DNA from: Candidatus Wolfebacteria bacterium
GTDB taxonomy: Bacteria > Patescibacteriota > Minisyncoccia > Phycocordibacterales > Phycocordibacteraceae
Reading direction: 5' to 3'
NCBI GenBank assembly: GCA_002400985.2
Contig: NVRX02000006.1
Location: forward strand, 33,110-91,515
DNA: 58,406 nt
Position 1 is the first letter of the stretch. Each line of letters begins with the position of its first letter. The notes under the pieces are model-generated. The model saw only the letters and a list, made by a program, of their open reading frames with translations, had not been told where the DNA came from and did no database searches. The position numbers and the translations under genes are program-made. Shown here in pieces: positions 37,778 to 47,652 of the stretch.

Positions 37778-38950
37778 TTACGGAAGGAATTGTTTGAAGA
37801 ATTTTGTGAAAGAGTTTCCTGCATTTCGAACCATGGTACCAGCCTGTGTTTCCTGCTCACTTGTAAGTCCCCAAATGGTGAGTCCGTACGCAACAGCCCA
37901 TGAAGAGTCTTTAATTTGTGTATTTTCTGGCACTTGGAGTTGTGCTGTTCGTGAAGGGAGCTTTAGACAAGATTTTGCAATTTCTCTTATGTCTCCAATA
38001 CCTGCCCCTCCTCCAGCAAGAACAATTCCTGCAGGAAGCATTCTACTTCTGCCAATTTCTTTAAGGTGTGCCTCAATAAGTGTAAAAATAGTCTTCAGTC
38101 TTTGTTGAATAATAGAACGTACACGTTTTTCTGGATATCCTTCTCCTGCTAATTTATTAAGTTTTAGTTTTTCTGCATCTTCCGGAGGTATACGAAGTGC
38201 AAGTGCGAGATCATCGGTAATATTTGCACTTCCAATATCAAACATTTTTATTGAAACGGGGATGCTGTGATCATAAATAACAATAGATACTGTTTCTGCT
38301 CCAATATTTGCCAACACAACACCTTTCATCTTTTGTTCTTTTGAAAGTGTTACAAAACTTCCTGCAAGAGGGGACGCCATTTCATCCAATACTTCAATAC
38401 CTGTTTCTTCAACAGCTGCAACGAGGTCATCATGATGTTGTTTAAGTGTCGTAATAAAAAGTACTTCAACTTCAAGTTTTGTTCCGTTCATTCCCTGGGG
38501 TCTATTCCCGTGTACTTTGTGTCCATCGAGAGTGTATGAAAGTGGAATCTGGTGAAGGATTCTTCTATTAGTTAAATTTGGTTCTGCAAGTGTATGTGCT
38601 GCTTCAATTACTTTTTCAACATCAAGGTCTGTTACCTCAGAGTCTGCTCGTTGAATAATTGTTTCTCCTGTTGTTTTTATTTCATCAAGACCGATTCCTC
38701 CAATAGACAAGAATGTCTTTTTTGTTTGTACTCCTGCAGCTTGTTCTGCTTGTGCATGTGCCTCTGCAACACTGCGGGATACGTCAGCAATATTTACAAT
38801 GTAGCCATGCCGGAGACCCTTACTCTCAGAAAGTCCCGTCCCGAGAATTTTAGGATAGGTGCTCCCACTTTTTGTTTGCACAACCTCAGCAATAACCACC
38901 TTTACTTGGTGGGTTCCAATATCTATACCTGTTGCGATTCGGCGTGCCAT
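37778..38950 (-). CDS. ftsA: Cell division protein FtsA
   Basis: 'ATGIDIGTHQVKVVIAEV', 'SESKGLRHGYIVNIADVSRSV', 'IVLAGGGAGIGDIREIA'; upstream of ftsZ. Confidence 0.92.
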   Translation of the reverse strand: MARRIATGIDIGTHQVKVVIAEVVQTKSGSTYPKILGTGLSESKGLRHGYIVNIADVSRSVAEAHAQAEQAAGVQTKKTFLSIGGIGLDEIKTTGETIIQRADSEVTDLDVEKVIEAAHTLAEPNLTNRRILHQIPLSYTLDGHKVHGNRPQGMNGTKLEVEVLFITTLKQHHDDLVAAVEETGIEVLDEMASPLAGSFVTLSKEQKMKGVVLANIGAETVSIVIYDHSIPVSIKMFDIGSANITDDLALALRIPPEDAEKLKLNKLAGEGYPEKRVRSIIQQRLKTIFTLIEAHLKEIGRSRMLPAGIVLAGGGAGIGDIREIAKSCLKLPSRTAQLQVPENTQIKDSSWAVAYGLTIWGLTSEQETQAGTMVRNAGNSFTKFFKQFLP

Positions 38951-38972
38951 AGAATATACATAGGCGCGATAC

Positions 38973-39353
38973 TTATGAGTATTTTTTCACAAGCTTCTGC
39001 TCCTTCTTTTCCATTGTATCCCCATGACTCATACCCTCCAAATGTAACAATCCGTGGATAAACAATTGAAGTGTCCAAGTAGTGTACGAAATACTATATT
39101 TCTTCGCTTCTCGCTTCGCTTCTCGTAAGTTTATAAACATTTCTCCAGAGGATTCAGTAAGTGGAAAGGTAAGTACATTTGGTGTGTATCCCTTTCCTCT
39201 TCGTTCTACATTGAGTCGTGTAGAAAGCATGTCACCAACAAACACAAGAGACAAATCAAAATCTTTTCCGAGAACATCGGTTTTTATTTGTTTATATAAA
39301 ATTCGCGGAGGAATACCCCGCGAAGTTTTACGAATTGAAAAATTTGTATCCAT
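38973..39353 (-). CDS. ybeY: Endoribonuclease YbeY-like
   Basis: 'LFIHGLLHLEGMSHGDTMEKKE', a YbeY-type HGxLHLxGxxH motif; 'LSLVFVGDMLSTRLNVERRGKGYTPNVLTFPL'. Confidence 0.85.
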   Translation of the reverse strand: MDTNFSIRKTSRGIPPRILYKQIKTDVLGKDFDLSLVFVGDMLSTRLNVERRGKGYTPNVLTFPLTESSGEMFINLREAKREAKKYSISYTTWTLQLFIHGLLHLEGMSHGDTMEKKEQKLVKKYS

Positions 39354-39356
39354 TGT

Positions 39357-39620
39357 TTAACGACGACGTCCTCGTGTACGACGAGCATTAGGGTCAATCT
39401 TACCAAGCTTTACATCTTCTTCGTACTTTGCTCGTTTTGCAAGAGAGTGGAGTCTATTCTTTTGCTGCATGTTCTTTGAGATTGATCGATCATAAAATCG
39501 ACGATTTCGCACTGTTCGCACAATAGCCGCGCTCATAGCCCGACGTGAAAAACGACGAATAAGCGACATGCTATTTTCGTTTCCTTTCCTTACAACTTCT
39601 GCACGAATTACGTTATTCAT
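39357..39620 (-). CDS. rpsU: Ribosomal protein bS21-like
   Basis: 'VIRAEVVRKGNENSMSLIRRFSRRAMSAAIVRTVRNRRFYDRSISKN', basic C-terminus. Confidence 0.7.
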   Translation of the reverse strand: MNNVIRAEVVRKGNENSMSLIRRFSRRAMSAAIVRTVRNRRFYDRSISKNMQQKNRLHSLAKRAKYEEDVKLGKIDPNARRTRGRRR

Positions 39621-39662
39621 AAGTGGGAAGAATGTACCATGGAGAATAGAAAAAGGGAAGTC

Positions 39663-40826
39663 CTATTTCAACTTTTGTAGCTCCTCAATAAGAGAATCTA
39701 TAGGAACAATAGTTTGAGAGTTTGTTGCTCGGTCTCTAATGATGACACTTTTATCTATTGCTTCCTTATGACCCATAATCATTAGGTACGGAGATGTAAT
39801 AGTATCTGCAACAGCCATTTGGTCCATAAGTGACTCAATACCAATTGTTTGCATGAGTTTTATGTTTGCTGCACGTAAATCTTCAAGAAGAGAAAGGCTG
39901 AGACGTTTTGCTTCTGGTCCAACCTGCACAAAAACAATAGGTGCAGCGAGTCTTTTCTTTGGAACCCTTTTACACTCAGTCTCACTTGTTGTATGTGCAC
40001 GTAATACTCCTCCAATAGCGTATCCTCCTTCTTCGTAAAACTTACTTGCAAGCGTGTTGTACCTTCCTCCTCGTACAATAGGCCCTGCGCTTGTAACAAG
40101 CTCAAAGTTTGTTTCAGAAAGGTTGCCTTTTCTGTCAAAAAGATGTGGTGCAAGTTTGTACTGAGTTTTTGTTGCTTCAAGGTATTCAAGAAGTTTCTCA
40201 AGTTGTGTGCGAGAACCTTCAGACAGGTAATCCATAGGAGAGGGAGCTCTGTGCCCTAAACCATCTTCGTATCGAAGAAGGTGGTCAAGTGCCTCCAGAG
40301 GGTCATTTCTGAGGTATGCCTGCGTCTGAGGAGAAAGCTCACTAGAGTTTCTGCTGAAGAAGTTTCCAAGTTCCCTAGAATATCGAACAAGCGTATCTGC
40401 ATCTCCCATAGAATTTACATGCACTATAGGCTCTTCTTTTGTAAGGTCTTGGACAAGTGCTTTAAATGTTCGTAAAAGAAGTGCTTCTGCAATTGATTTT
40501 TGAACACCAACAATATGAAGGTGTATAGAAAGTTGCTTCGGTGTTTTTCGTCCAGGTGTTGCATTGCTGCTCCAAAAGAATCGTGCACGACCAAGTGGGT
40601 CTACATCGTACTCTTTCATTGTTCGCAAGAACTGTGCAAATACAGCACTAGTTGGATCCATGCTTTTTGGATCTACACCTTCTGGGTAGGTTGTTTTTTT
40701 CCTCCTGTCTTTCCTTCCGTTTAGAAAGTTTGGCAAATATTCAAATCCGTAATATGAAGCAATGACATTAGTGCGCTTAAGTAGCACATCAGGATCAATT
40801 GTTAAAAATATATCGTTTTGTCCCAT
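39663..40826 (-). CDS. Divergent histidyl-tRNA synthetase-like (HisS/HisZ family) protein
   Basis: 'IVRGGRYNTLASKFYEEGGYAIGGVLRAH' class II HisRS-like core and HisRS anticodon-domain-like C-terminus ('VFVQVGPEAKRLSLSLLEDLRAANIKL'); canonical motif 2 not evident. Confidence 0.65.
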   Translation of the reverse strand: MGQNDIFLTIDPDVLLKRTNVIASYYGFEYLPNFLNGRKDRRKKTTYPEGVDPKSMDPTSAVFAQFLRTMKEYDVDPLGRARFFWSSNATPGRKTPKQLSIHLHIVGVQKSIAEALLLRTFKALVQDLTKEEPIVHVNSMGDADTLVRYSRELGNFFSRNSSELSPQTQAYLRNDPLEALDHLLRYEDGLGHRAPSPMDYLSEGSRTQLEKLLEYLEATKTQYKLAPHLFDRKGNLSETNFELVTSAGPIVRGGRYNTLASKFYEEGGYAIGGVLRAHTTSETECKRVPKKRLAAPIVFVQVGPEAKRLSLSLLEDLRAANIKLMQTIGIESLMDQMAVADTITSPYLMIMGHKEAIDKSVIIRDRATNSQTIVPIDSLIEELQKLK

Positions 40827-40827
40827 A

Positions 40828-41367
40828 TTATATTCCTGGAAGGTAATCTATATTAGTAATTGGAAGAAGTCTCAAGAAGGCTCGCCCCATAATGTTTTCT
40901 TTTGGTAGCACTCCCCATACTCGTGAGTCTGCACTTCGAGGTCTATTGTCCCCAAGTACGTAGTACTCATCTACTCCAAGGGTAAGACTCTGCCTTCCAA
41001 AGAGTGGTCCATCGAATTTTGCATATGGTTCCACCAGTTGGATGGTTCCAACTCCCGGTGTTGTTATTGTTACTGTTTCGTCATCAACAACCACTGTTTC
41101 TCCGGGAAGTCCAACAATTCTTTTAATAAAAAATACAGAAGGGTCTTTAGGATACCTAAAGGTGATAACGTCTCCACGCTTAGGTTCATTAAATTTGTAG
41201 GTAAGTTGGTCAATGATGAGGTACTCACTGTCCATGTAGGTTGGTTCCATAGATGCACCTTGTACAACAAATGGTTGTGCAATAAAGAGACGGAATGGAA
41301 TAACAATAAGAGTAGCGAGGAAGAGAAAGACAAGTATTTCGCGAAATAAAAACTTTAGAAAGGTCAT
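40828..41367 (-). CDS. lepB: Signal peptidase I
   Basis: 'FVVQGASMEPTYMDSEYLIIDQL', 'KRGDVITFRYPKDPSVFFIKRIVGLPGE', 'YYVLGDNRPRSADSRVWG'. Confidence 0.95.
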   Translation of the reverse strand: MTFLKFLFREILVFLFLATLIVIPFRLFIAQPFVVQGASMEPTYMDSEYLIIDQLTYKFNEPKRGDVITFRYPKDPSVFFIKRIVGLPGETVVVDDETVTITTPGVGTIQLVEPYAKFDGPLFGRQSLTLGVDEYYVLGDNRPRSADSRVWGVLPKENIMGRAFLRLLPITNIDYLPGI

Positions 41368-41432
41368 ACGTGGACACCATTGTACTTAAGGCGCGCGAGC
41401 AACGCAACTTTTTATTTGATACACTCTAATCA

Positions 41433-42026
41433 ATGGCATATACAATCATCGGACTGGGAAACCCAGGAGGGGAATATACAAACACAAAACACAATGTGGG
41501 ACGCATGGTGGTTACCCTTCTTGCAGACACATTTGATATAGAAATGAAAGCGCACACTGCAAGTAACTCAGATAAAGGAGTTGGAATTATTGAAGGTGAG
41601 AAGGTGACGCTTCTTTCTCCAAACACCTTCATGAACAAGTCAGGGTCTGCAGTTTTAAAAATAGTTAAGAGTGTAAAAGCTGCTCAGAAGATGATTGTGA
41701 TATATGACGATCTTGATTTGCCTCTTGGCAAAATAAAAATTTCATATGGAGGAGGGTCAGGTGGACATAAAGGTGTTGACTCAATAATGCGCGGATTAAA
41801 AACAAAAGATTTTATTCGATTGCGTATAGGAATATCGGCAACAACTCCAGGAGGTAAGATAAAGAAACCAAAAGGTGAAGATAACGTCATCAAACACCTC
41901 ATGGGTGATTTTGGAAGAGATAAGACTGTTTGGAACAAGGTAAAGAAAAAGACGAGGGAAGCTGTAGAGCTTATCCTCGCCAATGGGCAAGTTATTGCCC
42001 AAAATGAAATAAATAGCTGGCGATAG
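41433..42026 (+). CDS. pth: Peptidyl-tRNA hydrolase
   Basis: 'IIGLGNPGGEYTNTKHNVGRMVV', 'LLSPNTFMNKSG', 'IVIYDDLDLPLGKIKISYGGGSGGHKGVDSI'. Confidence 0.95.
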   Translation: MAYTIIGLGNPGGEYTNTKHNVGRMVVTLLADTFDIEMKAHTASNSDKGVGIIEGEKVTLLSPNTFMNKSGSAVLKIVKSVKAAQKMIVIYDDLDLPLGKIKISYGGGSGGHKGVDSIMRGLKTKDFIRLRIGISATTPGGKIKKPKGEDNVIKHLMGDFGRDKTVWNKVKKKTREAVELILANGQVIAQNEINSWR

Positions 42027-42088
42027 CAAAGAATTTTTGACAAAAGACCTTTAAAAACATAGGTTTGTATATAGAAGGAGGAGTACTT

Positions 42089-42277
42089 ATGAGAAAGCTC
42101 TACAGACACCCATTGTGGGTTGCAGTTTCTGTTGTGTATATGCTTGCATTTGCAGCCATGGTCTACAACGTAACTGGAAAAATAGAACAGGCCTTAGGCA
42201 CATTTGTTGTTATCGGCATTGTTATTATTCTCTGTGTTGCTGTGTGCAACACACTTCGGCGCAAGATGTTGAAATAA
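42089..42277 (+). CDS. Hypothetical 62-aa two-TM protein
   Basis: MRKLYRHPLWVAVSVVYMLAFAAMVYNVTGKIEQALGTFVVIGIVIILCVAVCNTLRRKMLK with strong GAAGGAGGAG SD; followed by a terminator. Confidence 0.65.
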   Translation: MRKLYRHPLWVAVSVVYMLAFAAMVYNVTGKIEQALGTFVVIGIVIILCVAVCNTLRRKMLK

Positions 42278-42290
42278 ACTCTTGCATCAA

Positions 42291-42323
42291 AAAAACGCCC
42301 GGTTTTTAATCGGGCGCTTTTTC
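42291..42323. terminator. Bidirectional rho-independent terminator
   Basis: AAAAAACGCCCGGTTTTTAATCGGGCGCTTTTTC. Confidence 0.85.
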
Positions 42324-42333
42324 TATTTAATCT

Positions 42334-43410
42334 TTAACCTTTGTATGAAAGTGTCATACGTTGATCTTTTGCTTCAAAGAGTGTGATGGTAAATGGATAT
42401 GTTTTTCCAAGCTCAAGCTTCTCTCGAAGATCTGTCATGCTTTCAAACTCTGAAACATGTACCAATCCTGCAACACCTTCCTCAATAGAGGCAAGTGCTC
42501 CGTGCTTGTTGTACTTGATAACAACACCGGTAACTTCTCCATCTTTTTTATACTTCTTTGCTGCGGCTTCCCAGGGGTTTTCTTTAAGAGCTTTGATTGA
42601 AAGAGAAACCTTTCCGTCTTTCACATCAATAACCTTTACAGAAACTTCTGTCCCTACAGGGTAGAGCGCTGAAGGGTCTTCAACAAGAGCCCAATCAATT
42701 TCTGAAATGTGCACAAGTCCTTCAAGACCTTGTTCAATTTCAACAAAGAGACCAAATTCAACTCCTCCGGTAATAGTTCCTTCTACAATATCCCCAACGT
42801 TGTATTTATCAACAGCGTCAGTTTTTGCTTCCTCTTCCTCTGGAGACTTCTCTGTAAAGATAAGTTTTCCTTCTTTTGGATCAGCAGTAATGATGCGTAC
42901 TAGAAGTGGTGTACCAATAAGTTTCTTAAGTTCTCCAAGGATTGCATCCTTGTCTCCATCCTGTACTCGAGGATAGTGCTCGCTCTTAAGCTGTGATGCA
43001 GGAAGGAATCCATCAATTCCTTGCCACTTAAGGATAAGTCCTCCTTTGTTTGCATCCTCAACATTGATTGTGTACGCACCTCCTGAGGCAATAGCAATTT
43101 CTGCTTCTCCCCAAATAGCAGCTTGTCGTGCCTCCTTTAGAGAAAGCTCAACGTACCCATCAAGTCCTGATGTATCTACAACCTTTGCACTAATAGCATC
43201 TCCAACATTTGATTTTCGAAGAATGTCAGCAGCGGTAAGGTACTCACGTCCATAAATAATACCTGTCCCAAATGGGGGAAGGTCTATGTACACTCGACCT
43301 CGGTCGATTGCTACAATCTCTCCATCAATAGTATCTCCAACCTGTGGCGGTTCTGGAGCCTCCTCAATCAAATGAGCGAGAGGGTTTTCCGTCTCTTTAA
43401 ATCCAAACAT
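42334..43410 (-). CDS. rpsA: Ribosomal protein S1-like (four S1 domains)
   Basis: Repeated S1 motifs 'VGDTIDGEIVAIDRGRVYIDLPPFGTGIIYGREY', 'VGDIVEGTITGGVEFGLFVEIEQGLEGLVHISEIDW', 'GEVTGVVIKYNKHGALASIEEGVAGLVHVSEF'. Confidence 0.9.
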   Translation of the reverse strand: MFGFKETENPLAHLIEEAPEPPQVGDTIDGEIVAIDRGRVYIDLPPFGTGIIYGREYLTAADILRKSNVGDAISAKVVDTSGLDGYVELSLKEARQAAIWGEAEIAIASGGAYTINVEDANKGGLILKWQGIDGFLPASQLKSEHYPRVQDGDKDAILGELKKLIGTPLLVRIITADPKEGKLIFTEKSPEEEEAKTDAVDKYNVGDIVEGTITGGVEFGLFVEIEQGLEGLVHISEIDWALVEDPSALYPVGTEVSVKVIDVKDGKVSLSIKALKENPWEAAAKKYKKDGEVTGVVIKYNKHGALASIEEGVAGLVHVSEFESMTDLREKLELGKTYPFTITLFEAKDQRMTLSYKG

Positions 43411-43645
43411 ATATAATTGTCTTGGTCGGGAGTTTCGTATGTAGTACTGCGCTCACAAGGTGGCAGTGCTAGCTACATTACGTCAATTAATACTCCGTAC
43501 TGAAGTAGGAGAAATATAGCTATAAAGTAGGGAATTGTAAAGTGTTTGGTTTGATTACTCTTTTTAATATTGCCAAATACCACAAATATGGCTTAAAAAC
43601 TAGCTCGATTGTCTATTTTTACTGAGATGATATACTTACCCAACT

Positions 43646-44251
43646 ATGATTATTACGCATCACGGAGGACAGTGTTTTAAGGTATCTTTTGGCGACACTA
43701 CACTCCTTTTTGATCCTCCACACAAAGATTCAAAACTTTCTCCTGTGCGATTTGGTGCAGACGTAACGCTTGTATCAAAGCTACATCCAGACTTTAACGG
43801 CCCTAAAGATGGTTCTTTTGTTATTGATGGGCCTGGTGCGTATGAGAAAAATGGTGTTGCTATTCGTGGATACCTAACAAAGAGCGAACATGGTGGACCA
43901 GAAGGTCTCAATACTATGTATGTGGTAGAACTTGAAGGAATGACCATTGTATTCCTTGGAGCCTTGAGTGATGTAACCATCCCCGCTGATGCACGAGAGG
44001 CACTCGATGAGATTGATATTTTATTTATACCTATCGGAGGCGGAGGTGTGTTGGATGCAGATGCAGCACACAAGCTTTCAACAAAGCTGGAGGCATCTAT
44101 TATTATCCCTATGCACTATGAGGGAATGGGAGACAAAGATGCACTCAAAGCCTTTACAAAAGAAGGTGCGGAAAAACCAACAGAAAAGCTCACTGTTAAA
44201 AAGAAAGATCTTGCTGATAAAAAGGGTGATATTATGATACTAACGGTATGA
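43646..44251 (+). CDS. Metallo-beta-lactamase superfamily (UlaG-like) protein
   Basis: 'MIITHHGGQCFKVSFGDTTLLFDPP...ADVTLVSKLHPDFNG...SIIIPMHYEG'. Confidence 0.8.
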   Translation: MIITHHGGQCFKVSFGDTTLLFDPPHKDSKLSPVRFGADVTLVSKLHPDFNGPKDGSFVIDGPGAYEKNGVAIRGYLTKSEHGGPEGLNTMYVVELEGMTIVFLGALSDVTIPADAREALDEIDILFIPIGGGGVLDADAAHKLSTKLEASIIIPMHYEGMGDKDALKAFTKEGAEKPTEKLTVKKKDLADKKGDIMILTV

Positions 44252-44607
44252 AAAAACATTTAGACAACATACGGTCAAAGCCAGAGCACGTACGAAAGCA
44301 GTATGCATATACTTCTGCAGCTGCAGTATCGCTATCAATTTTCATGATATGGGGGGTAACAATGGTTGTTGCAAAACCACTTGCATATAAAGGTGGAGAC
44401 AATTCAACGCAAACACAGCCACACCCTATAGCAGACCTTGCTTCAACATTTAAAACGGGGTTCGCTGGAGCTGCTGCTTCATTTGAAGATGTTTCAAATG
44501 AAATACAAGGTCAGTATGAAGGTGAGGCACGTCTTGAAATTGTAGAAACAGACAGAAGTTCTACTATTGAAGAGAAGGTGGAACGTGATACGGTACTGAC
44601 ATTCTAA
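44248..44607 (+). CDS. Hypothetical single-TM protein
   Basis: ORF overlapping the previous stop by 4 nt; N-terminal TM anchor; no family recognised. Confidence 0.65.
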   Translation: MKKHLDNIRSKPEHVRKQYAYTSAAAVSLSIFMIWGVTMVVAKPLAYKGGDNSTQTQPHPIADLASTFKTGFAGAAASFEDVSNEIQGQYEGEARLEIVETDRSSTIEEKVERDTVLTF

Positions 44608-44610
44608 TAT

Positions 44611-47082
44611 ATGGCTGATAAGGAAGAAAAAGAAAAGAAGGTTGTAAGTAATATCATCGATCAAGATATTGTTGATGAGATGCGTACTGCATATATCGAC
44701 TATGCAATGACCGTAATTACCTCACGTGCATTGCCTGATGTACGTGACGGTCTTAAGCCAGTACACAGGCGTATTCTTTTTGGTATGAAGGAAATGGGAC
44801 TTACGCCAAGTGCCCGTTTCAGGAAGAGTGCTGCGGTAGTTGGAGATGTGCTTGGAAAGTATCATCCACACGGAGATACTTCTGTATATGACGCCATGGC
44901 AAAGCTTGCGCAAAATTTTGCAACACGATATCCGCTCGTACAAGGACAGGGAAACTTTGGATCAGTAGATGGAGACTCTCCTGCTGCTATGCGATATACC
45001 GAAGCAAAAATGAGTAAGATTTCTGAAGATATCCTCCGAGACCTTGATAAAGATACTGTGGAGTGGCGGCCAAACTATGACGCCACAAAGAAAGAACCTA
45101 CAGTGCTGCCTACTATTGCACCAAACCTACTTTTAAATGGAACACTTGGTATTGCTGTTGGAATGGCAACAAATATCCCACCGCACAATCTTAGAGAGGT
45201 TGTCGATGCCATTGTGCATCTTATTGATAATCCAAAGGCAACAACAGAAGATCTTCTTGGTTTTGTAAAAGGGCCAGACTTTCCGTTGGGAGGAGTTGCA
45301 TTTAATCAGAAAGACATTGTGCACGCATACACACATGGGCGTGGAGGTGTGGTTGTGCGAGGAGAGGCAGAAATTATAGAAGACAAGAAAGGATTTGCGA
45401 TAATTATTTCTTCAATTCCGTTCCGTGTAAATAAATCAGACTTAATTGTGAAGATGGCTGATCTTGCACGAGATAAAAGAATTGAAGGTATTCGAGATAT
45501 TCGAGATGAGTCTACGAGTGATATTCGTATTGTTATTGAGCTAAAAGGTACTGCACAGCCACAAACCGTTCTTAATAGCATTTATAAATTTACACAGCTT
45601 GAAGATACGTTCCACTACAACATGGTGGCACTTGTTGAGGGAGTTCCACAGACACTCTCATTGAAAGAGATGCTCGAAGCATTTGTAGGGCACCGAAAAA
45701 CTGTAGTACGAAGGCGCACACAGTTTGATTTAAATAAAGCAGAAGAGAGAGAACATATTCTCCTTGGTCTTAAAAAAGCACTTGACCACATTGATGAAAT
45801 TATAAAGATTATTCGTGCATCAAAGGATGTGCCAACAGCACACGCCGGGCTCATGAAGAAGTTTAAATTCTCAGACAGACAGGCAACAGCAATTCTTGAA
45901 ATGAGACTTGCAAAACTTGCTGGACTTGAGCGAAAGAAAATTGAAGAGGAGCTTTCAGAAATACAAAAGATTATTGTAAATTTGAAATCTATTCTCGCAA
46001 GTGCAAAAAAGATACAAACAGTTATAAAAAAAGAACTTGCAGAACTTCATGAAAAACATGGAGATGATAGACGTACAAAGATAATGAAGGGGGGTGTAAA
46101 AAATATTTCAGTAGAAGATCTTGTACCAGAGGAGGACAGCATGCTTGTGCTTACAAAGGGTGGATATATAAAACGAACAAATCCAAAAGAGTATAAGAAG
46201 CAAAAACGTGGAGGTGTTGGGGTTATTGATCTTTCTACAAAAGAAGAAGACGTAGTGGATACATTTATTACTGCTTCAACACACAGTGATCTATTGTTCT
46301 TTACTGATGCAGGAAAAGCATATCAAGTAAAAATGTATGAAATACCTGAGGGCCGTCGTGCAACAAAAGGAAAGAGTATTGCAAATTTCCTTGCTCTTAC
46401 TGGAGAAGAGAATGTAACAAACGTGCTTGCGGTGCCAAAGGGTGCAGCACTCGATGCTATGGGACTTGTATTTGTAACAAAGCACGGAACAGTGAAAAAA
46501 GTATCTGCGAAGAGCTTTGCTGGGGTGAGACGTAGTGGAATTATCGCAATCAATCTAAAAGACAAAGATTGCCTTATTTCTGCACATTTTGTATCGGAAG
46601 GGGATGACATAATGATTGTAACTTCAAATGGTCAGGCAATACGATTTAGAGAATCAGATGCACGAGAGATGGGACGTACTGCAGCTGGTGTTCGAGGTAT
46701 AAAGCTTACAAAAGATGACCGTGTAGTATCTGCACATATTATTCCCGTAGGAAGAGAGAAGGAAGCAGAGTTGTTGGTTGTGAGTGAAATGGGATATGGA
46801 AAACATACAAAGATTAATGAATACAAGCAGCAGAAGCGTGCAGGATCTGGAATTAAAACGGCAAGCATAACAAGCAAGACAGGAAAGATTGTGGGAGGGC
46901 GAATGCTTTTGGGTGACCTTGCACAGTACGAGCTCGTTGCTGTTTCAAAGAAAGGACAGGTAATACGAACAGGGGTACCGGAGATCCCATCTCAAGGACG
47001 AAGTACACAAGGAGTTCGAATCATGAAGTTGAGGGCAGGAGATGCCGTTGCATCGATTGTTCTTCTTACTGTTGAAGAGTAG
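44611..47082 (+). CDS. gyrA: DNA gyrase subunit A
   Basis: '[37 protein letters not shown]', '[20 protein letters not shown]', '[15 protein letters not shown]', GyrA-box-like 'QKRGGVGV'. Confidence 0.97.
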   Translation: MADKEEKEKKVVSNIIDQDIVDEMRTAYIDYAMTVITSRALPDVRDGLKPVHRRILFGMKEMGLTPSARFRKSAAVVGDVLGKYHPHGDTSVYDAMAKLAQNFATRYPLVQGQGNFGSVDGDSPAAMRYTEAKMSKISEDILRDLDKDTVEWRPNYDATKKEPTVLPTIAPNLLLNGTLGIAVGMATNIPPHNLREVVDAIVHLIDNPKATTEDLLGFVKGPDFPLGGVAFNQKDIVHAYTHGRGGVVVRGEAEIIEDKKGFAIIISSIPFRVNKSDLIVKMADLARDKRIEGIRDIRDESTSDIRIVIELKGTAQPQTVLNSIYKFTQLEDTFHYNMVALVEGVPQTLSLKEMLEAFVGHRKTVVRRRTQFDLNKAEEREHILLGLKKALDHIDEIIKIIRASKDVPTAHAGLMKKFKFSDRQATAILEMRLAKLAGLERKKIEEELSEIQKIIVNLKSILASAKKIQTVIKKELAELHEKHGDDRRTKIMKGGVKNISVEDLVPEEDSMLVLTKGGYIKRTNPKEYKKQKRGGVGVIDLSTKEEDVVDTFITASTHSDLLFFTDAGKAYQVKMYEIPEGRRATKGKSIANFLALTGEENVTNVLAVPKGAALDAMGLVFVTKHGTVKKVSAKSFAGVRRSGIIAINLKDKDCLISAHFVSEGDDIMIVTSNGQAIRFRESDAREMGRTAAGVRGIKLTKDDRVVSAHIIPVGREKEAELLVVSEMGYGKHTKINEYKQQKRAGSGIKTASITSKTGKIVGGRMLLGDLAQYELVAVSKKGQVIRTGVPEIPSQGRSTQGVRIMKLRAGDAVASIVLLTVEE

Positions 47083-47118
47083 AGGCATAGAGCTCTGCTC
47101 TTGCTATACTAATGAGGA

Positions 47119-47652
47119 ATGAATTTTTCTAAACCACAAGACATAGTGTTGCAAATGGGTCTGCGCGAAGGCATGCGCGTTGTTGATATTGGAAGTGGCA
47201 TTGGGCACTACACACTTGCCGCCGCACCTATTGTTGGGTCTTCTGGCCGTGTGTACGCTATAGATGTACAAGAAGAAATACTTAAGAGTTTGAAGAGAGA
47301 GGTTACAGAGAGAGGGTTTAGTAATGTAAGCACTATATGGGGAGACGTTGAAAAACCTTTTGGCACAAAGCTTAAGGGGGAAGTTGTAGATGCGGCTATT
47401 GTTGCAAATGTACTATTTCAGTTTGAAGATAAGGTTGCTGCCATTACAGAAATACGTCGTATTTTAAAGCCAGGTGGGCTCGTTTTGGTTGTAGATTGGG
47501 CTGGGTGCTATAACAACATTGGGCCAGAGGAGACCTGTGTCGTGGAGGAACATACAGCAGAGCGCCTTTTCATAGACATGGGATTTCATAAAGAAAAAGC
47601 ATTTAGGGCAGGGCCGCACCATTACGCATTAGTATTTAAAAAGCCATCATGA
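47119..47652 (+). CDS. SAM-dependent methyltransferase
   Basis: 'LREGMRVVDIGSGIGHYTLAAAPIVGSSGRVYAIDVQEEIL...EIRRILKPGGLVLVVDW'. Confidence 0.9.
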   Translation: MNFSKPQDIVLQMGLREGMRVVDIGSGIGHYTLAAAPIVGSSGRVYAIDVQEEILKSLKREVTERGFSNVSTIWGDVEKPFGTKLKGEVVDAAIVANVLFQFEDKVAAITEIRRILKPGGLVLVVDWAGCYNNIGPEETCVVEEHTAERLFIDMGFHKEKAFRAGPHHYALVFKKPS

